From NCBI RefSeq assembly GCF_009909205.1, contig NZ_JAAAPN010000002.1, positions 62,001 through 126,000 of the forward strand: a DNA stretch of 64,000 bases, written 5' to 3'. The notes under the pieces are model-generated. The model saw only the letters and a program-made list of their open reading frames with translations, was not told where the DNA came from and did not search any database. Shown here one piece after another: positions 26,202 through 35,457 of the stretch. Source of the stretch: Aquabacterium fontiphilum (GTDB taxonomy: Bacteria; Pseudomonadota; Gammaproteobacteria; Burkholderiales; Burkholderiaceae_C). The translations under genes and the position numbers were made by a program. Within the stretch, counting starts at the first letter, position 1. Every line of letters starts with the position of its first letter.

Positions 26202-27591
26202 CGTGGGCCCCCAGACTCATCTGGTACTGCAGGAAGATCTGCGTGTCCTTCACGCCCAGGCGGGCCCGGTCGTCGTTGAGCTGAACGCGCCAGCGGTGGA
26301 ACTCGCTGGGCGACCAGTCCAGCATCAGGCTGGTGCGCTTGGGGTTGTGCTTTTCGCCGGCCAGATCCTCCAGGTCGGTCCGCACGCTGCCGCTGTTTAG
26401 CCGGTCATGGCGCAGGCCCACGCGCCATTTGGGCATGAACTGGTAGACGCCCTGCAGGTACCAGCCGGACTGGCTGCTGCGGTAGAAACCGTCAGCGGGC
26501 GGCACGTCGGGTTCGATCAGCGTGGCCGTGCCCGTCTCCTTGCGCCGGAAGTACTCGCCCTGCAGCTTGAACGCGGTGGACGATGCGTTGCCGTTGGGTG
26601 CCCACTTCCACACCCCATCAAGCACCCACAGGCGGCTCTTGCCGGTGAAGCTCATCTCTTCGCCAGCGTGTTCGTCGCCTTCATGTGCGTGCCCCTCAGT
26701 CCACGCGCGGTCAGCGGCCTTGGCACGCAGCCACGACAGCCCCAGTCGCCAGCTGTGGTTGTCGCCGATGTCGCCACCGGTGCGGGCAAACAGTGTGGTG
26801 GCGCCCAGTTGGTTGCTGTTGCGCTCGGAACCGGGGTAAGCCTTGCCGTTGCCCAGTTCGGCGCCCAGTTCCATGTATTGCGTGGTGGGCAGCACCCACT
26901 TGATCTGCGCGCCCTCCTGCTTGTACTGGCCCCCGAGAAAGGCCTGGTGCACGAAGGGCGCATCCACGAAGTCCCATGCGTGGGCGTGCTGCTCGTTCTG
27001 ATAGCCCACCGCGCCAAAGAAGCGGCCGCCCTTGAGCGTGAGGCCGTGGGGCAGGCTGGTGGACTGGATGTAGGCCTCTTCGACCTCGGCCTCGTTCTCG
27101 TCGTTGAGCCCCAGCGTCAGCGCGCCCATCGCCAGGGTGTCGATGTTGGCGCGGAAGCTGATTTCGGACTCACCCAGGTTGAAACTGCGCGTGCCCGGGC
27201 CCACGCCATGGCCCTCGCCGCCGAGCTTGAAACCGCTGAGTTCCCAGGTGTCCGGGTCGCGCTTCAGGCTGGCGTAGGTGCCACTGAGGATGACCGACAT
27301 TGACGGGTTGAAGCGGTTGTCCGTGTTCTTGGGCACCTGGGCCACAGCAGCGGCTGGGGCCTCGGTAGCGGGTTGGACGGGGGACTCTGTGGTGGCCCTG
27401 ACGGTGGCGGCCGTCGAGCCTTGGCGGCTCGCGGCCTCGAGCCGGTCTTCCAGCGCCTTGATGCGCGCTTCGTACTGCTGACGCAGCTCATCGATCTGCT
27501 GGCGCAGCGTGTTGATCTCTGAGGCGGATTGGGCCGAGGCGCCCAGGCAGGTCAGGCCCGTTGCGAGGGCCACGAGGGTGTGTTTGAACAT
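26185..27591 (-). CDS. Outer-membrane beta-barrel protein with N-terminal coiled coil
   Basis: A 468-residue protein with a signal peptide (LVALATGLTCLGASAQ), a short coiled coil (INTLRQQIDELRQQYEARI) and then a porin-like barrel of alternating residues that ends in Phe (GAHAF), the usual outer-membrane insertion signal. A histidine/acid-rich loop (GHAHEGDEHAGEE, about 300) suggests metal binding. As the gene before the ZnuA-like protein it is likely the outer-membrane port for the same metal. A TonB box and plug domain are not visible. Confidence 0.82.
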   Translation of the reverse strand: MFKHTLVALATGLTCLGASAQSASEINTLRQQIDELRQQYEARIKALEDRLEAASRQGSTAATVRATTESPVQPATEAPAAAVAQVPKNTDNRFNPSMSVILSGTYASLKRDPDTWELSGFKLGGEGHGVGPGTRSFNLGESEISFRANIDTLAMGALTLGLNDENEAEVEEAYIQSTSLPHGLTLKGGRFFGAVGYQNEQHAHAWDFVDAPFVHQAFLGGQYKQEGAQIKWVLPTTQYMELGAELGNGKAYPGSERNSNQLGATTLFARTGGDIGDNHSWRLGLSWLRAKAADRAWTEGHAHEGDEHAGEEMSFTGKSRLWVLDGVWKWAPNGNASSTAFKLQGEYFRRKETGTATLIEPDVPPADGFYRSSQSGWYLQGVYQFMPKWRVGLRHDRLNSGSVRTDLEDLAGEKHNPKRTSLMLDWSPSEFHRWRVQLNDDRARLGVKDTQIFLQYQMSLGAHGAHAF

Positions 27592-27687
27592 GTGAAGCCA
27601 TCAGCCGCCTCATACATGGGCGGCTGCCTGTGTCTGAATGGGTCGATCAGGACGACGCGCGCGGCGTCACCCCGGTGAAGCAGGTGA

Positions 27688-28059
27688 TCAGACGGTGGGA
27701 CTGGGCGGGGCGCGCGAGCGCACGGCCCATCGTGGGGCCAGGTCGGCGGACGTCCATGGTGTGGCGGCAGGTGGGGGGCACTCCGCCAACGCGGCGTGCC
27801 ACTGCGGTGCAGAAGAGGGCAGGGCGGCACCCAGCCCGTGCAGGCCCAGACACGCGCAGCAGATCCGATGCGCGGGATGGCCGTGCTCATCGTGGTCTGC
27901 GGCCGAATGGGCGTGCGACACGTCGGCCATGTCGGCCGCATCGGTCGCGTGGGTGCCGATGTGCGACAGCCCATGCACCCACGCGAGCTGCTGCAGCAGC
28001 AGCCAAGCGGCCACCAGCAGGAGCAGCCCGCTCCAGCGGGTGATGCGGCGTCGTGTCAT
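27688..28059 (-). CDS. Small histidine-rich exported protein (DUF2946-like)
   Basis: A 123-residue protein with an N-terminal hydrophobic helix (WSGLLLLVAAWLLLQQL) and a His/Asp-rich middle (SHAHSAADHDEHGHPAHRICCAC). Proteins of this type are often encoded beside metal uptake genes. It is probably periplasmic or membrane-anchored and may bind zinc or copper. It opens the putative zinc operon, 96 bp before the outer-membrane gene. I see no clear Zur box upstream. Confidence 0.7.
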   Translation of the reverse strand: MTRRRITRWSGLLLLVAAWLLLQQLAWVHGLSHIGTHATDAADMADVSHAHSAADHDEHGHPAHRICCACLGLHGLGAALPSSAPQWHAALAECPPPAATPWTSADLAPRWAVRSRAPPSPTV

Positions 28060-28065
28060 GCGCCG

Positions 28066-29061
28066 TTACTGTACCGAAGTTTGGCCAGGGGTGCGGGTTT
28101 GTGCGGAGGCCACTGGCGTCTGGTTGAGCTTCAGAAAGCGGGCCGGGTTCTGGTGCACGCCGTCAAGCAAGACTTCAAAGTGCAGGTGCGGCCCGGTGGA
28201 GCGCCCGGTGCTGCCCACTTCGGCAATCTTCTGGCCGGGCTTGACCAGATCGCCGGGTTTGACCAGCATGCGCGACGCGTGGGCGTAGCGGGTGACCAGG
28301 TTGTTGCCGTGATCGAGCTCGATCATCTGCCCGTACTGCGGGTGGAACTCGGCGCTCAGGACCACCCCGCCCGCTGCGGCCATGATGGGCGTGCCCGGCG
28401 GGGCCGGGAAATCGAGCCCGGTGTGCAGCGCCCGGTGGGCACCGAAGGGGTCGATCCGGAAACCGAAGCCCGAGCCGATGGGGCCAGCCACCGGCGCCAT
28501 GCTCGGCACCATCAGCGCATCCAGGCGCTTTTCGAACAGGCGCGATTCGATCAGCGTCAGCACGTCGGCCTGCTGTTCGCCATGGTGCTGCAGCGTGTCC
28601 ATGTGGTTGCGCAGGCTGTCGACCGTCCAGGCGGGGGCGGTGCTGACGGCCTCCCGCAGCGGCGACAGCGGCCCACCCGCAGGTTGCGACGCCGCGCCGG
28701 CTGGCTCGACGGCCTTGAATTCTTCGGGCTTCATGCCTGCCGCAGCGGCCACGCGCTCGCTGACGCTTTCCAGTCGCATCAGGCGCGCCTGCAGATCGCC
28801 TACTTTGACGGCCATGGCATCCAGGTTCTCGCGCATGAAGCGCTCACGCCGGTCGCTTTCGTGCTGTTGCAGAAAGCGGGCGGCATCCGAGACAATGGGC
28901 CAGTTGGCGCGGGTGGCGTGCATCAGCAGCGAGTGGTAGGCCATCGCGCTGAGCATCATCACGGGCAAAATGAGCAGCACGGCCGCCAGCAGGACCGACC
29001 AGGGCGTGAACTGAATCACCCTTGGTCGTGCGAACACGCTGGTCGTGATGAGTATCTGCAT
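28066..29061 (-). CDS. M23-family murein endopeptidase
   Basis: A 331-residue envelope protein: one membrane anchor near residue 25, a coiled-coil-like stretch (about 55-110), and a C-terminal M23 domain with HTGLDFPAPPGTPI (about 220) and GPHLHFEVLLDG, which hold the zinc ligands. It would cut peptidoglycan cross-links or activate an amidase. Start chosen at ATG 29061, with AAGGGG 9 bp upstream. In betaproteobacteria this gene usually sits between dciA and secA. Confidence 0.92.
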   Translation of the reverse strand: MQILITTSVFARPRVIQFTPWSVLLAAVLLILPVMMLSAMAYHSLLMHATRANWPIVSDAARFLQQHESDRRERFMRENLDAMAVKVGDLQARLMRLESVSERVAAAAGMKPEEFKAVEPAGAASQPAGGPLSPLREAVSTAPAWTVDSLRNHMDTLQHHGEQQADVLTLIESRLFEKRLDALMVPSMAPVAGPIGSGFGFRIDPFGAHRALHTGLDFPAPPGTPIMAAAGGVVLSAEFHPQYGQMIELDHGNNLVTRYAHASRMLVKPGDLVKPGQKIAEVGSTGRSTGPHLHFEVLLDGVHQNPARFLKLNQTPVASAQTRTPGQTSVQ

Positions 29062-29091
29062 CCGGCACCCCTTACAACGGAATCCACAAAG

Positions 29092-29451
29092 ATGAGCGCG
29101 CCACCCCGATATCCGACGTTCGGTCGGAGACAGGCCCCGGCCACGTACCAGCCCTTGGTGCCGGACGTGCCCCGTGTGGATCAGGCGCTCGATCATGCCG
29201 AGCCCCTGGTGAGCCTCATGCAGCGGCTGCGTGCTTCGCAGCGATGCCTGGAGGTGGTGCGCTCCGTGCTGCCGCCTGCGATGGCGGCGCACGTCAAGGC
29301 GGGACCACTGGACGAATCGGGGTGGACCCTGCTGGCTGCCAATTCGGCCGTGTCGGCCAAATTGCGCCAGCTACAGCCGCGCCTGGTCGAGGCGCTGGCT
29401 GCGAAGGGGCACAAGGTTACCGCAATCCGTGTGCGGGTTCAAACCGGCTGA
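29092..29451 (+). CDS. DciA-like protein (DUF721), replicative helicase loader
   Basis: A 119-residue protein whose ATG is 30 bp from the divergent M23 start. The core (SLMQRLRASQRCLEVVRSVLPP and GWTLLAANSAVSAKLRQLQPRL) matches DUF721/DciA proteins, which load DnaB in bacteria lacking DnaC. Next to the M23/secA block this is its usual place. It is convergent with the rubredoxin reductase gene, with only a 14-bp gap. Confidence 0.82.
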   Translation: MSAPPRYPTFGRRQAPATYQPLVPDVPRVDQALDHAEPLVSLMQRLRASQRCLEVVRSVLPPAMAAHVKAGPLDESGWTLLAANSAVSAKLRQLQPRLVEALAAKGHKVTAIRVRVQTG

Positions 29452-29465
29452 TGTGACAGCGGTTG

Positions 29466-30638
29466 TTACAAGAGCGCCGGCGTCTGGGCCGCCCAGGCCT
29501 GGCGTTGCGCCGTGGCCTTGCCCTGAAGCACGAAGCCCAGCATGCGCTCGGGCTCGCTGGCAGAGACGAAACGGGCCTCCAGCGACTCCTCGGTTTCGGT
29601 TACCTGCCAATGGCCTTCGGTCCCGGCCGCGGGGGGGCACACCACTGTGGGGCAGGCAGGCGTCTTGACCACCACCGGCATGGCCGGATAGCTCACGGCG
29701 GTGCGCTTGCCGGTGAGGGTGGCGGCGAGGGCGCGGGCCTGCTGCATCAGCGGCATCACATAGGGCAACAGAAGGCTCTCGACCTCGGCGCAGTCGCCCA
29801 GGGCATGCACATGCGGCACGCTGGTGGCCATCTCACGGTTGACGCGCACGCCGCGTGCGATCTCGGCGCCGGCCTGCGCCGCCAGCTCGGTACGCGGCTT
29901 CAGGCCGATGGCCGAAACGACCAAGTCGGCGTCCAGTGTGCTGCCATCGCTCAAAGTGAGCTGCAAGACGTCACCCGCGCGGTGGACCGCGGTCACGCTG
30001 GTACCGAAGCGGAAGGCCGCGCCACCGGTCTCAAGGGCCTGTTGCAGGCGGGCGCTGGCGGCTTCGGGTAGCAATCGCGCGAGAGGGCGATCCGCAATGT
30101 CGAACACCGTGGCCTGGATGTCGCGGTGCAACAAGTCGTTGGCGAACTCGCAGCCGATCAGGCCGGCGCCGAGGATGGCCACACGCTTGACCGGCTGACC
30201 TGCGGGGCCCTTGTCCAGCGCGTCGACAAACGCGGCAAAGTCGTCCAGGTCGTTGACCGATACGACGGTGTCGACCGCATCGCCAGTCAAGGGCAGGCGG
30301 ATCTGATCGGCACCGAGCGCCAGCACCAGGTCGCGGTAAGTCAGCACTTCGCCGCTGGACAGCGTGACCGTGCGGGCGGCGGCGTCCACGCCATCCACGC
30401 GCGTGCGGGGCAGTACCCGGGCCTTGAGCTCGTCGGCCATTTTCTCGGCCGGCTTCATGACCAGCGACGTGGCAGTCTTCTTGCCGGCCAGCGCGTTCGA
30501 CAGCATGGGCTTGGAATAAAAGCCCGCGGCGTCGCGGCTGATGATCACCAGCGGCACCTCGGCGTCGAGCTTGCGCAACTCGCGCGCGAGGTTGTAGCCC
30601 GCCAGGCCCGCGCCGACGATGACGATGGGATCAGACAT
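29466..30638 (-). CDS. rubB: Rubredoxin-NAD(+) reductase
   Basis: A 390-residue flavoprotein. The N-terminal FAD-binding motif is VIVGAGLAGYNLARELR, the NAD-binding motif is VAILGAGLIGCEFANDL (about 150), and the late FAD motif is HALGDCAE (about 275). It moves electrons from NADH to rubredoxin. It lies 11 bp after the rubredoxin gene, as in Acinetobacter rubAB. ATG 30638 gives the normal length for the family. Confidence 0.92.
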   Translation of the reverse strand: MSDPIVIVGAGLAGYNLARELRKLDAEVPLVIISRDAAGFYSKPMLSNALAGKKTATSLVMKPAEKMADELKARVLPRTRVDGVDAAARTVTLSSGEVLTYRDLVLALGADQIRLPLTGDAVDTVVSVNDLDDFAAFVDALDKGPAGQPVKRVAILGAGLIGCEFANDLLHRDIQATVFDIADRPLARLLPEAASARLQQALETGGAAFRFGTSVTAVHRAGDVLQLTLSDGSTLDADLVVSAIGLKPRTELAAQAGAEIARGVRVNREMATSVPHVHALGDCAEVESLLLPYVMPLMQQARALAATLTGKRTAVSYPAMPVVVKTPACPTVVCPPAAGTEGHWQVTETEESLEARFVSASEPERMLGFVLQGKATAQRQAWAAQTPALL

Positions 30639-30649
30639 GGCCGCCCCGA

Positions 30650-30814
30650 TCAGATCTCGACCATCTCGAAGTCGGACTTGCCGACGCCGCAGTCCGGACA
30701 CAGCCAGGTGTCAGGCACGTCTTCCCACTTGGTGCCGGGGGGAATGCCGTCTTCAGGTGCACCAGCGGCTTCGTCATAGATGTAGCCGCACACAACACAT
30801 TGGAATTTCTTCAT
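30650..30814 (-). CDS. rubA: Rubredoxin
   Basis: A 54-residue iron protein with the two knuckles [10 protein letters not shown] and [16 protein letters not shown], so all four cysteine ligands are present. Length and sequence fit the RubA/AlkG2 type, which passes electrons to alkane hydroxylases. ATG 30814 is the natural start; upstream codons in the same frame are not conserved-looking. It forms an operon with rubB. The 227-bp gap to the divergent export gene holds no other gene. Confidence 0.95.
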   Translation of the reverse strand: MKKFQCVVCGYIYDEAAGAPEDGIPPGTKWEDVPDTWLCPDCGVGKSDFEMVEI

Positions 30815-31041
30815 GGGGATGCCAGAGGGCCGGGGCCCGGAAAACATGCAAAAAAACAGCCGCATTCTGATGCAAGTCAGATGCCATGTGGGGGCACGGG
30901 GCTGCCAGAAAGGTGATTTCGGCGACACGACACAGTCAGCCGGCGGCTGAAACTTGTGCGCAACAGGGGCATGTCGGGGGGCAAGGAAGCGTTGTGCTGC
31001 TTCTACAATGGCCCGATCTTGGCTGGTGAAAAGATGGATTC

Positions 31042-33507
31042 ATGCGTCAGCGGCATCTCGCAATAGCATGTCAGGCGATTTCCGGGCTGGCTCTGGTGAT
31101 GGCCGCCTTGACCGCCCATGGTCAGACTGGCGTTCGCCTGCTCTACGGTCAGGCCCCAGCCTCGGCGCCAGGCGCGCCGATGACGCCCTCACCAGCGCCC
31201 CTGCCCGGTGGCCTGGATCGCATGATGCCAGGCGGCCGTCTCGACACCACGCTCACCCCGCCCTTTGGCAGCTCGGCGATTCGGGGCGTCGATCCGGCGC
31301 TGAGGTCCGACTCGCTGTCGGGTTCGGCCCAACTGGGGCCGGCGGCCGAGTTGCCGGCCCTGCCGCCCAATGATTTCCAGCGGTTCGTGCTCGAAACCAG
31401 CGGGCAGGCGCTGCCGCTGTTTGGCGCCGACTTCTTCCGCCAGGCCAACCCCTTCCCCTCGGTCAGCAACGCGCCGGTCTCGCCCGATTACCGAATGGGG
31501 CCGGGCGACGAACTCCACGTCCGTGCATGGGGTTCGGTCGACATCGATGTGCGCACCACCGTCGACCGCGACGGCCGCATCCACATTCCCCGAATCGGGG
31601 CGGTCAGCGTGGCCGGCATCCGCAGCGCCCAGGCGGAGGATGTCGTCCGGGCCGCCGTGGGCAAGTACTACAAGGAATTCCAGCTCAGCGTCACGATGGG
31701 CCAGCTGCGCGCCATCACGATCTACGTGGTGGGCCAGGCGCGCAAGCCGGGCGCCTACACGCTGAGCAGCCAGTCCACGCTGGTGTCGGCGCTGTTTGCC
31801 AGCGGCGGGCCCAATCAGAACGGCAGCATGCGCCGCGTGCAGGTCAAGCGGGCAGACAAGACCGTCACCGAGCTGGATCTGTATGACTTCCTCGCTCAAG
31901 GCCACAAGGGTGCCGATGTGCGGCTGCAGGATGGCGACACCATTGTGATCCCACCTGCGCGCGGGTTTGTGGCGCTCAGCGGCAAGGTGGCCGTGCCCGC
32001 CGTGTATGAAATCGACAAGGGCGGCGACACCATCGGGTCGCTGCTGGCACTCACCGGCGGCCTGCCGGTGGTGGCCGACCCCAGGCGGGTGCAACTCGAG
32101 CGGCTGGATCCTGCACGCAAGCCCGCGCGCAGCGTCGAGGTGTTTGCGCTGGATGACGCCGGGCTGAACAAGCGCGTGCGCAGCGGCGACCTGCTGACCG
32201 TGTCGTCGGTGGTGCCGGAGTTCGGCAACACGGTCAGCCTGCGCGGCAACGTGGCTCAGCCCTTGCGCAGCCCGTGGCGAGAGGGCATGACGGTGCGCGA
32301 CCTCATCCCCAGCAAGGCCGCGTTGATGTCGCGCGCTTCGGTGCGCAGGCAAAACGAGGTGCTGCTCAATGAAGAGGACAGGCGCCGTGCCAGCCGGGGG
32401 TTCAACATCGAGTCGCCCATGCCCGATGACCCACGCTATGTGGGCGAGCGCCGGCCCAATGAGCGGCCCGCCGGCGAGCGTGTCGCAGGCGACACGGCCG
32501 ACACCCTCGCTGCCCGCATCGGAAATCTGGTTGACGAGATCAACCTCGACTATGCCGTCGTCGAGCGGGTCGACCCCAACAACGTCACCGTGCAGTTGAT
32601 CCCGTTCAACCTCGGACAGGCCCTGCAGGATCCGGCGAGCCCGGAGAACCTCCCGCTGCAGCCGGGCGACATCGTCACCGTGTTTTCCGTCAACGACGTG
32701 CGCGTGCCGCAGGCCAAGCGCCAGGTGTTCGTGCGCGTCGAGGGTGAAGTCAACCGCCCGGGCGTCTACCAGATGACACCGGGCGAGGGCCTGCATCAGT
32801 TGATCAGCAAGGCTGGCGGGCTGACGCCAGATGCCTACCTCTTTGGCGCGGCTTTCTATCGCGAAGAAGTGCGCCGTAACCAGGCTGCGGCGCTGAACCA
32901 GTTGGTCAATCGCCTGGAAAGCCAGGTGCAGAGCCGTCTGAGCACGTCGGCCGCCAATGTCTCGGGCGCCGATGCGCCAGGCGTGGCGCAGTTGCGACTG
33001 CAGGCCGAGGTGGCCGCCCAGAAGGAGGCGCTGCAGCGCTTGCGCGAACTGCGCCCGACCGGCCGCATCATGCTGGGCCTGCAGGGTCTTGGTGCCCAGC
33101 CGGACCAACTGCCGCCGCTGAAGCTGGAATCGCAGGATCGCCTCGTGGTGCCCAGCCGGCCCGACTTCGTGTACGTGCTGGGCTCGGTCAACACCGAGTC
33201 GTCACTGATCTGGCGTCAGGGGCACAAGGTGCAGGACTACTTGGACCAATCGGGTCTGACCGGCGGGGCGGATCTGGACGAGCTGTTCGTCATCCGCGCC
33301 GATGGCAGTGTGTTGTCGAACGCAGGCGCCCGTTGGTTCAGCAGCGTGCGCAGCGCCACGGTGCTGCCGGGCGACGTGATCGTGCTGCCCGAGAAGACCA
33401 ACCGTGAAAGCGCCTGGACCGTGTTCACGCGCAACGCCAAGGACATCACGCAGATCATCTACCAGTTCAGTCTGGGGGCTGCGGCGATCAAGACGTTGAG
33501 GGATTGA
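31042..33507 (+). CDS. Outer-membrane polysaccharide export protein with several SLBB domains
   Basis: An 821-residue Wza-like protein, about twice the length of Wza. It has a signal peptide (ISGLALVMAALTAHGQ), a proline-rich stretch (about 35-65), the poly_export domain (YRMGPGDELHVRAWGSVDI, about 150) and then several SLBB repeats, e.g. ITIYVVGQARKPGAYTLSS (about 230), VALSGKVAVPAVYEI, VRVEGEVNRPGVYQM and YVLGSVNTESSLIW. It should form the outer-membrane exit channel for the polysaccharide made by the downstream genes. I see no lipobox cysteine. It is the first gene of a long plus-strand cluster. Confidence 0.92.
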   Translation: MRQRHLAIACQAISGLALVMAALTAHGQTGVRLLYGQAPASAPGAPMTPSPAPLPGGLDRMMPGGRLDTTLTPPFGSSAIRGVDPALRSDSLSGSAQLGPAAELPALPPNDFQRFVLETSGQALPLFGADFFRQANPFPSVSNAPVSPDYRMGPGDELHVRAWGSVDIDVRTTVDRDGRIHIPRIGAVSVAGIRSAQAEDVVRAAVGKYYKEFQLSVTMGQLRAITIYVVGQARKPGAYTLSSQSTLVSALFASGGPNQNGSMRRVQVKRADKTVTELDLYDFLAQGHKGADVRLQDGDTIVIPPARGFVALSGKVAVPAVYEIDKGGDTIGSLLALTGGLPVVADPRRVQLERLDPARKPARSVEVFALDDAGLNKRVRSGDLLTVSSVVPEFGNTVSLRGNVAQPLRSPWREGMTVRDLIPSKAALMSRASVRRQNEVLLNEEDRRRASRGFNIESPMPDDPRYVGERRPNERPAGERVAGDTADTLAARIGNLVDEINLDYAVVERVDPNNVTVQLIPFNLGQALQDPASPENLPLQPGDIVTVFSVNDVRVPQAKRQVFVRVEGEVNRPGVYQMTPGEGLHQLISKAGGLTPDAYLFGAAFYREEVRRNQAAALNQLVNRLESQVQSRLSTSAANVSGADAPGVAQLRLQAEVAAQKEALQRLRELRPTGRIMLGLQGLGAQPDQLPPLKLESQDRLVVPSRPDFVYVLGSVNTESSLIWRQGHKVQDYLDQSGLTGGADLDELFVIRADGSVLSNAGARWFSSVRSATVLPGDVIVLPEKTNRESAWTVFTRNAKDITQIIYQFSLGAAAIKTLRD

Positions 33508-33509
33508 TC

Positions 33510-34685
33510 GTGAGGCCGTCGAACGAGTTCAGCACACCTTCGCCTGAGCAACAGGGCGGGGAAGTCAACCTGCTAGACATTCTTTTGCTGGTCAAGCTGC
33601 ATTGGCGCTTGCTCGTTGCGCTCCCGGTCGTTTTCAGCGTGGTGGGTTTCGGTGCGTCATGGTTGATGACGCCGCGGTACACGGCTGTTACCCAGATCAT
33701 GGTGCCTCAGCCGAGTCAGGCGTCATCCTTGTCCATGCTGGCGAGCGGAGCCTCTGGCGGGCTTTTGAGCGCAGCGGCCTTGCCTGGGTTGAAGAACCCC
33801 GCTGATCAATGGGTCGGCTTGCTCAGCAGCCGTACCGTGGCAGACGCGCTGATCGACCGCTTCGAGCTGATGCAAGCCTATGGTGCGACATTGCGTATGC
33901 ACGCCCGTGACACCCTTGCTGCCAGTACACGCATTCAAGGAAAGCGCGATGGCCTCATCCAAATCGAAGTCGACGACTCGGCGCCCGAGCGAGCTGCACA
34001 GCTGGCAAACGGTTATGTCGAGGCCCTGCAGCGGTTGTCCAGCAACCTTGCAGTGACCGAAGCGGCGCAGCGCCGGGTCTTTCTTGAAAAGCAATTGGCG
34101 CAAGCCATGGAACGCCTTCGCAAGGCGGAGGCGAGCATGCGCGGCGCGGGGGTCTCTGTTGATTTTCTCAAGCTGTCGCCGGATGCAACTGTCAACCGCC
34201 TGGCCCAGTTGCGTGCGGAGATTGCCTCCCGAGAGGTGCAGGTGGCGGTACTACGCGGGACGATGACCGAGTCCAACCCGGAGCTCCAGCGCGTGCTCGC
34301 CAGCCTTCGTGCGCTGCGCGGGCAGCTCGCTCAGTTGGAGCGGGCTGAAGCCTCGGGCCAGCAAGCAGCGGGCGAGGCAGGTATGCCTGCAGGCTATGCC
34401 GATGCTTACCGAGAGTACCGGTATCAAGAGACGTTGTACGACCTGCTGGCGCGTCAGCTGGAGATCGCCAAGGCAGATGAATTGCGCGAGGGCGCCATGC
34501 TGCAAGTGGTCGACGCTGCTCAGGTGCCTGAATGGAAGTCGAGTCCCAAGCGTGCGTTCCTGGCGCTGACAGCCGGGATGATCGGGCTGCTCATCGCACT
34601 TGTTTGGGTGGTTGTGCGTGTGGCGGTGCGGCACTATCGAGCCGACCCTGCAAATGCAGCGAAGCTCGAGCAACTGCGTGCCTGA
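33510..34685 (+). CDS. Wzz/GNVR-type polysaccharide chain-length protein
   Basis: A 391-residue inner-membrane protein with a membrane segment near residues 33-55 and another near 360-380, and a long periplasmic coiled coil between them. This is the layout of Wzz and of the N-terminal part of Wzc. The C-terminal tyrosine-kinase domain of Wzc is absent. Start chosen at GTG 33510 with GAGGGA just upstream; a TTG overlapping the previous stop is an alternative. It regulates polymer length and probably links polymerase to export channel. Confidence 0.85.
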   Translation: MRPSNEFSTPSPEQQGGEVNLLDILLLVKLHWRLLVALPVVFSVVGFGASWLMTPRYTAVTQIMVPQPSQASSLSMLASGASGGLLSAAALPGLKNPADQWVGLLSSRTVADALIDRFELMQAYGATLRMHARDTLAASTRIQGKRDGLIQIEVDDSAPERAAQLANGYVEALQRLSSNLAVTEAAQRRVFLEKQLAQAMERLRKAEASMRGAGVSVDFLKLSPDATVNRLAQLRAEIASREVQVAVLRGTMTESNPELQRVLASLRALRGQLAQLERAEASGQQAAGEAGMPAGYADAYREYRYQETLYDLLARQLEIAKADELREGAMLQVVDAAQVPEWKSSPKRAFLALTAGMIGLLIALVWVVVRVAVRHYRADPANAAKLEQLRA

Positions 34686-34689
34686 GCAG

Positions 34690-35457
34690 ATGACGGCACT
34701 GGCCGGCATGCATGCAGTTCTACATCAGCGTAGTTTGTCGCTGGGAATCGAGTACGGCAACGTACACGGTTTCTTCTCGGATGCCAAGGCGCACCCGCAC
34801 GCTGAAGCGAAGGCCTTTGATGGCGGAGTGCGTGAACTCACCGGTGACTTGCGTGGGGCATCCGTGCGCATGGAAGACCGCGTGCAGATCGACTCGGACC
34901 ACTTGTCCCGGCGTTTGACCTTCACCATGCTGGATGATGCCCGTCTATACGACCTGGTCAGCCGGTTTGTCGTGATCGACCGATCCGGGGTGCGTGAAGG
35001 ATGGATCAACGGTCAGGCGGTTGGGCATCGTGCTCGCAGCGTCTATCACCAGTTCCCAGCTTCTGAGGCCGTTGTACCTGTGGGCCATGCCCACTGGCTT
35101 CGCGCCCGCTTTCGCGTTGAGGGCGAGCTGCCCCCGGGGATGGCGCACGTGGCCTACATTCGCGACGAGGCGAGTACGCATGAAGGGAACCGTTGGATCT
35201 TGCATCACCGCCTCATTGCCTTGCCACATGGGGACAACCTGGCGCTGAGAGGTTGCAACCCCCGATTCAATCGCCCTGTCCCTGCGGCGCTGAATCATCG
35301 GGTGCCACTGGCCCTGCGCCGCGCGCTCTACCGCATTCGTGAAGCCCGCTGGCCTCATGCGCCCATCATGGCCGTTGCGCATGCGCGGTGGCGTGCGGGC
35401 CAGCAGGTGACTTTGGTCACCGACCTCTGCTTGAGCCATGGTGACCGGCCTCAGTGA
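34690..35457 (+). CDS. Unknown exopolysaccharide-locus protein, beta-rich
   Basis: About 255 residues; the start could also be GTG 34678, which overlaps the upstream stop. Strand-rich segments (LTFTMLDDARLYDLVSRFVVID, HWLRARFRVEGELPPG) recall the beta-sandwich of heparinase-type lyases, but no catalytic motif is clear. There is no signal peptide. The next gene begins 20 bp before this one ends. Function is unknown; the structural comparison is my inference. Confidence 0.7.
   Translation: MTALAGMHAVLHQRSLSLGIEYGNVHGFFSDAKAHPHAEAKAFDGGVRELTGDLRGASVRMEDRVQIDSDHLSRRLTFTMLDDARLYDLVSRFVVIDRSGVREGWINGQAVGHRARSVYHQFPASEAVVPVGHAHWLRARFRVEGELPPGMAHVAYIRDEASTHEGNRWILHHRLIALPHGDNLALRGCNPRFNRPVPAALNHRVPLALRRALYRIREARWPHAPIMAVAHARWRAGQQVTLVTDLCLSHGDRPQ

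Noticed and set aside
31189-33108. 639-codon open frame opposite the export gene
   Set aside because: Antisense shadow; His/Arg/Gly-rich translation without domains.
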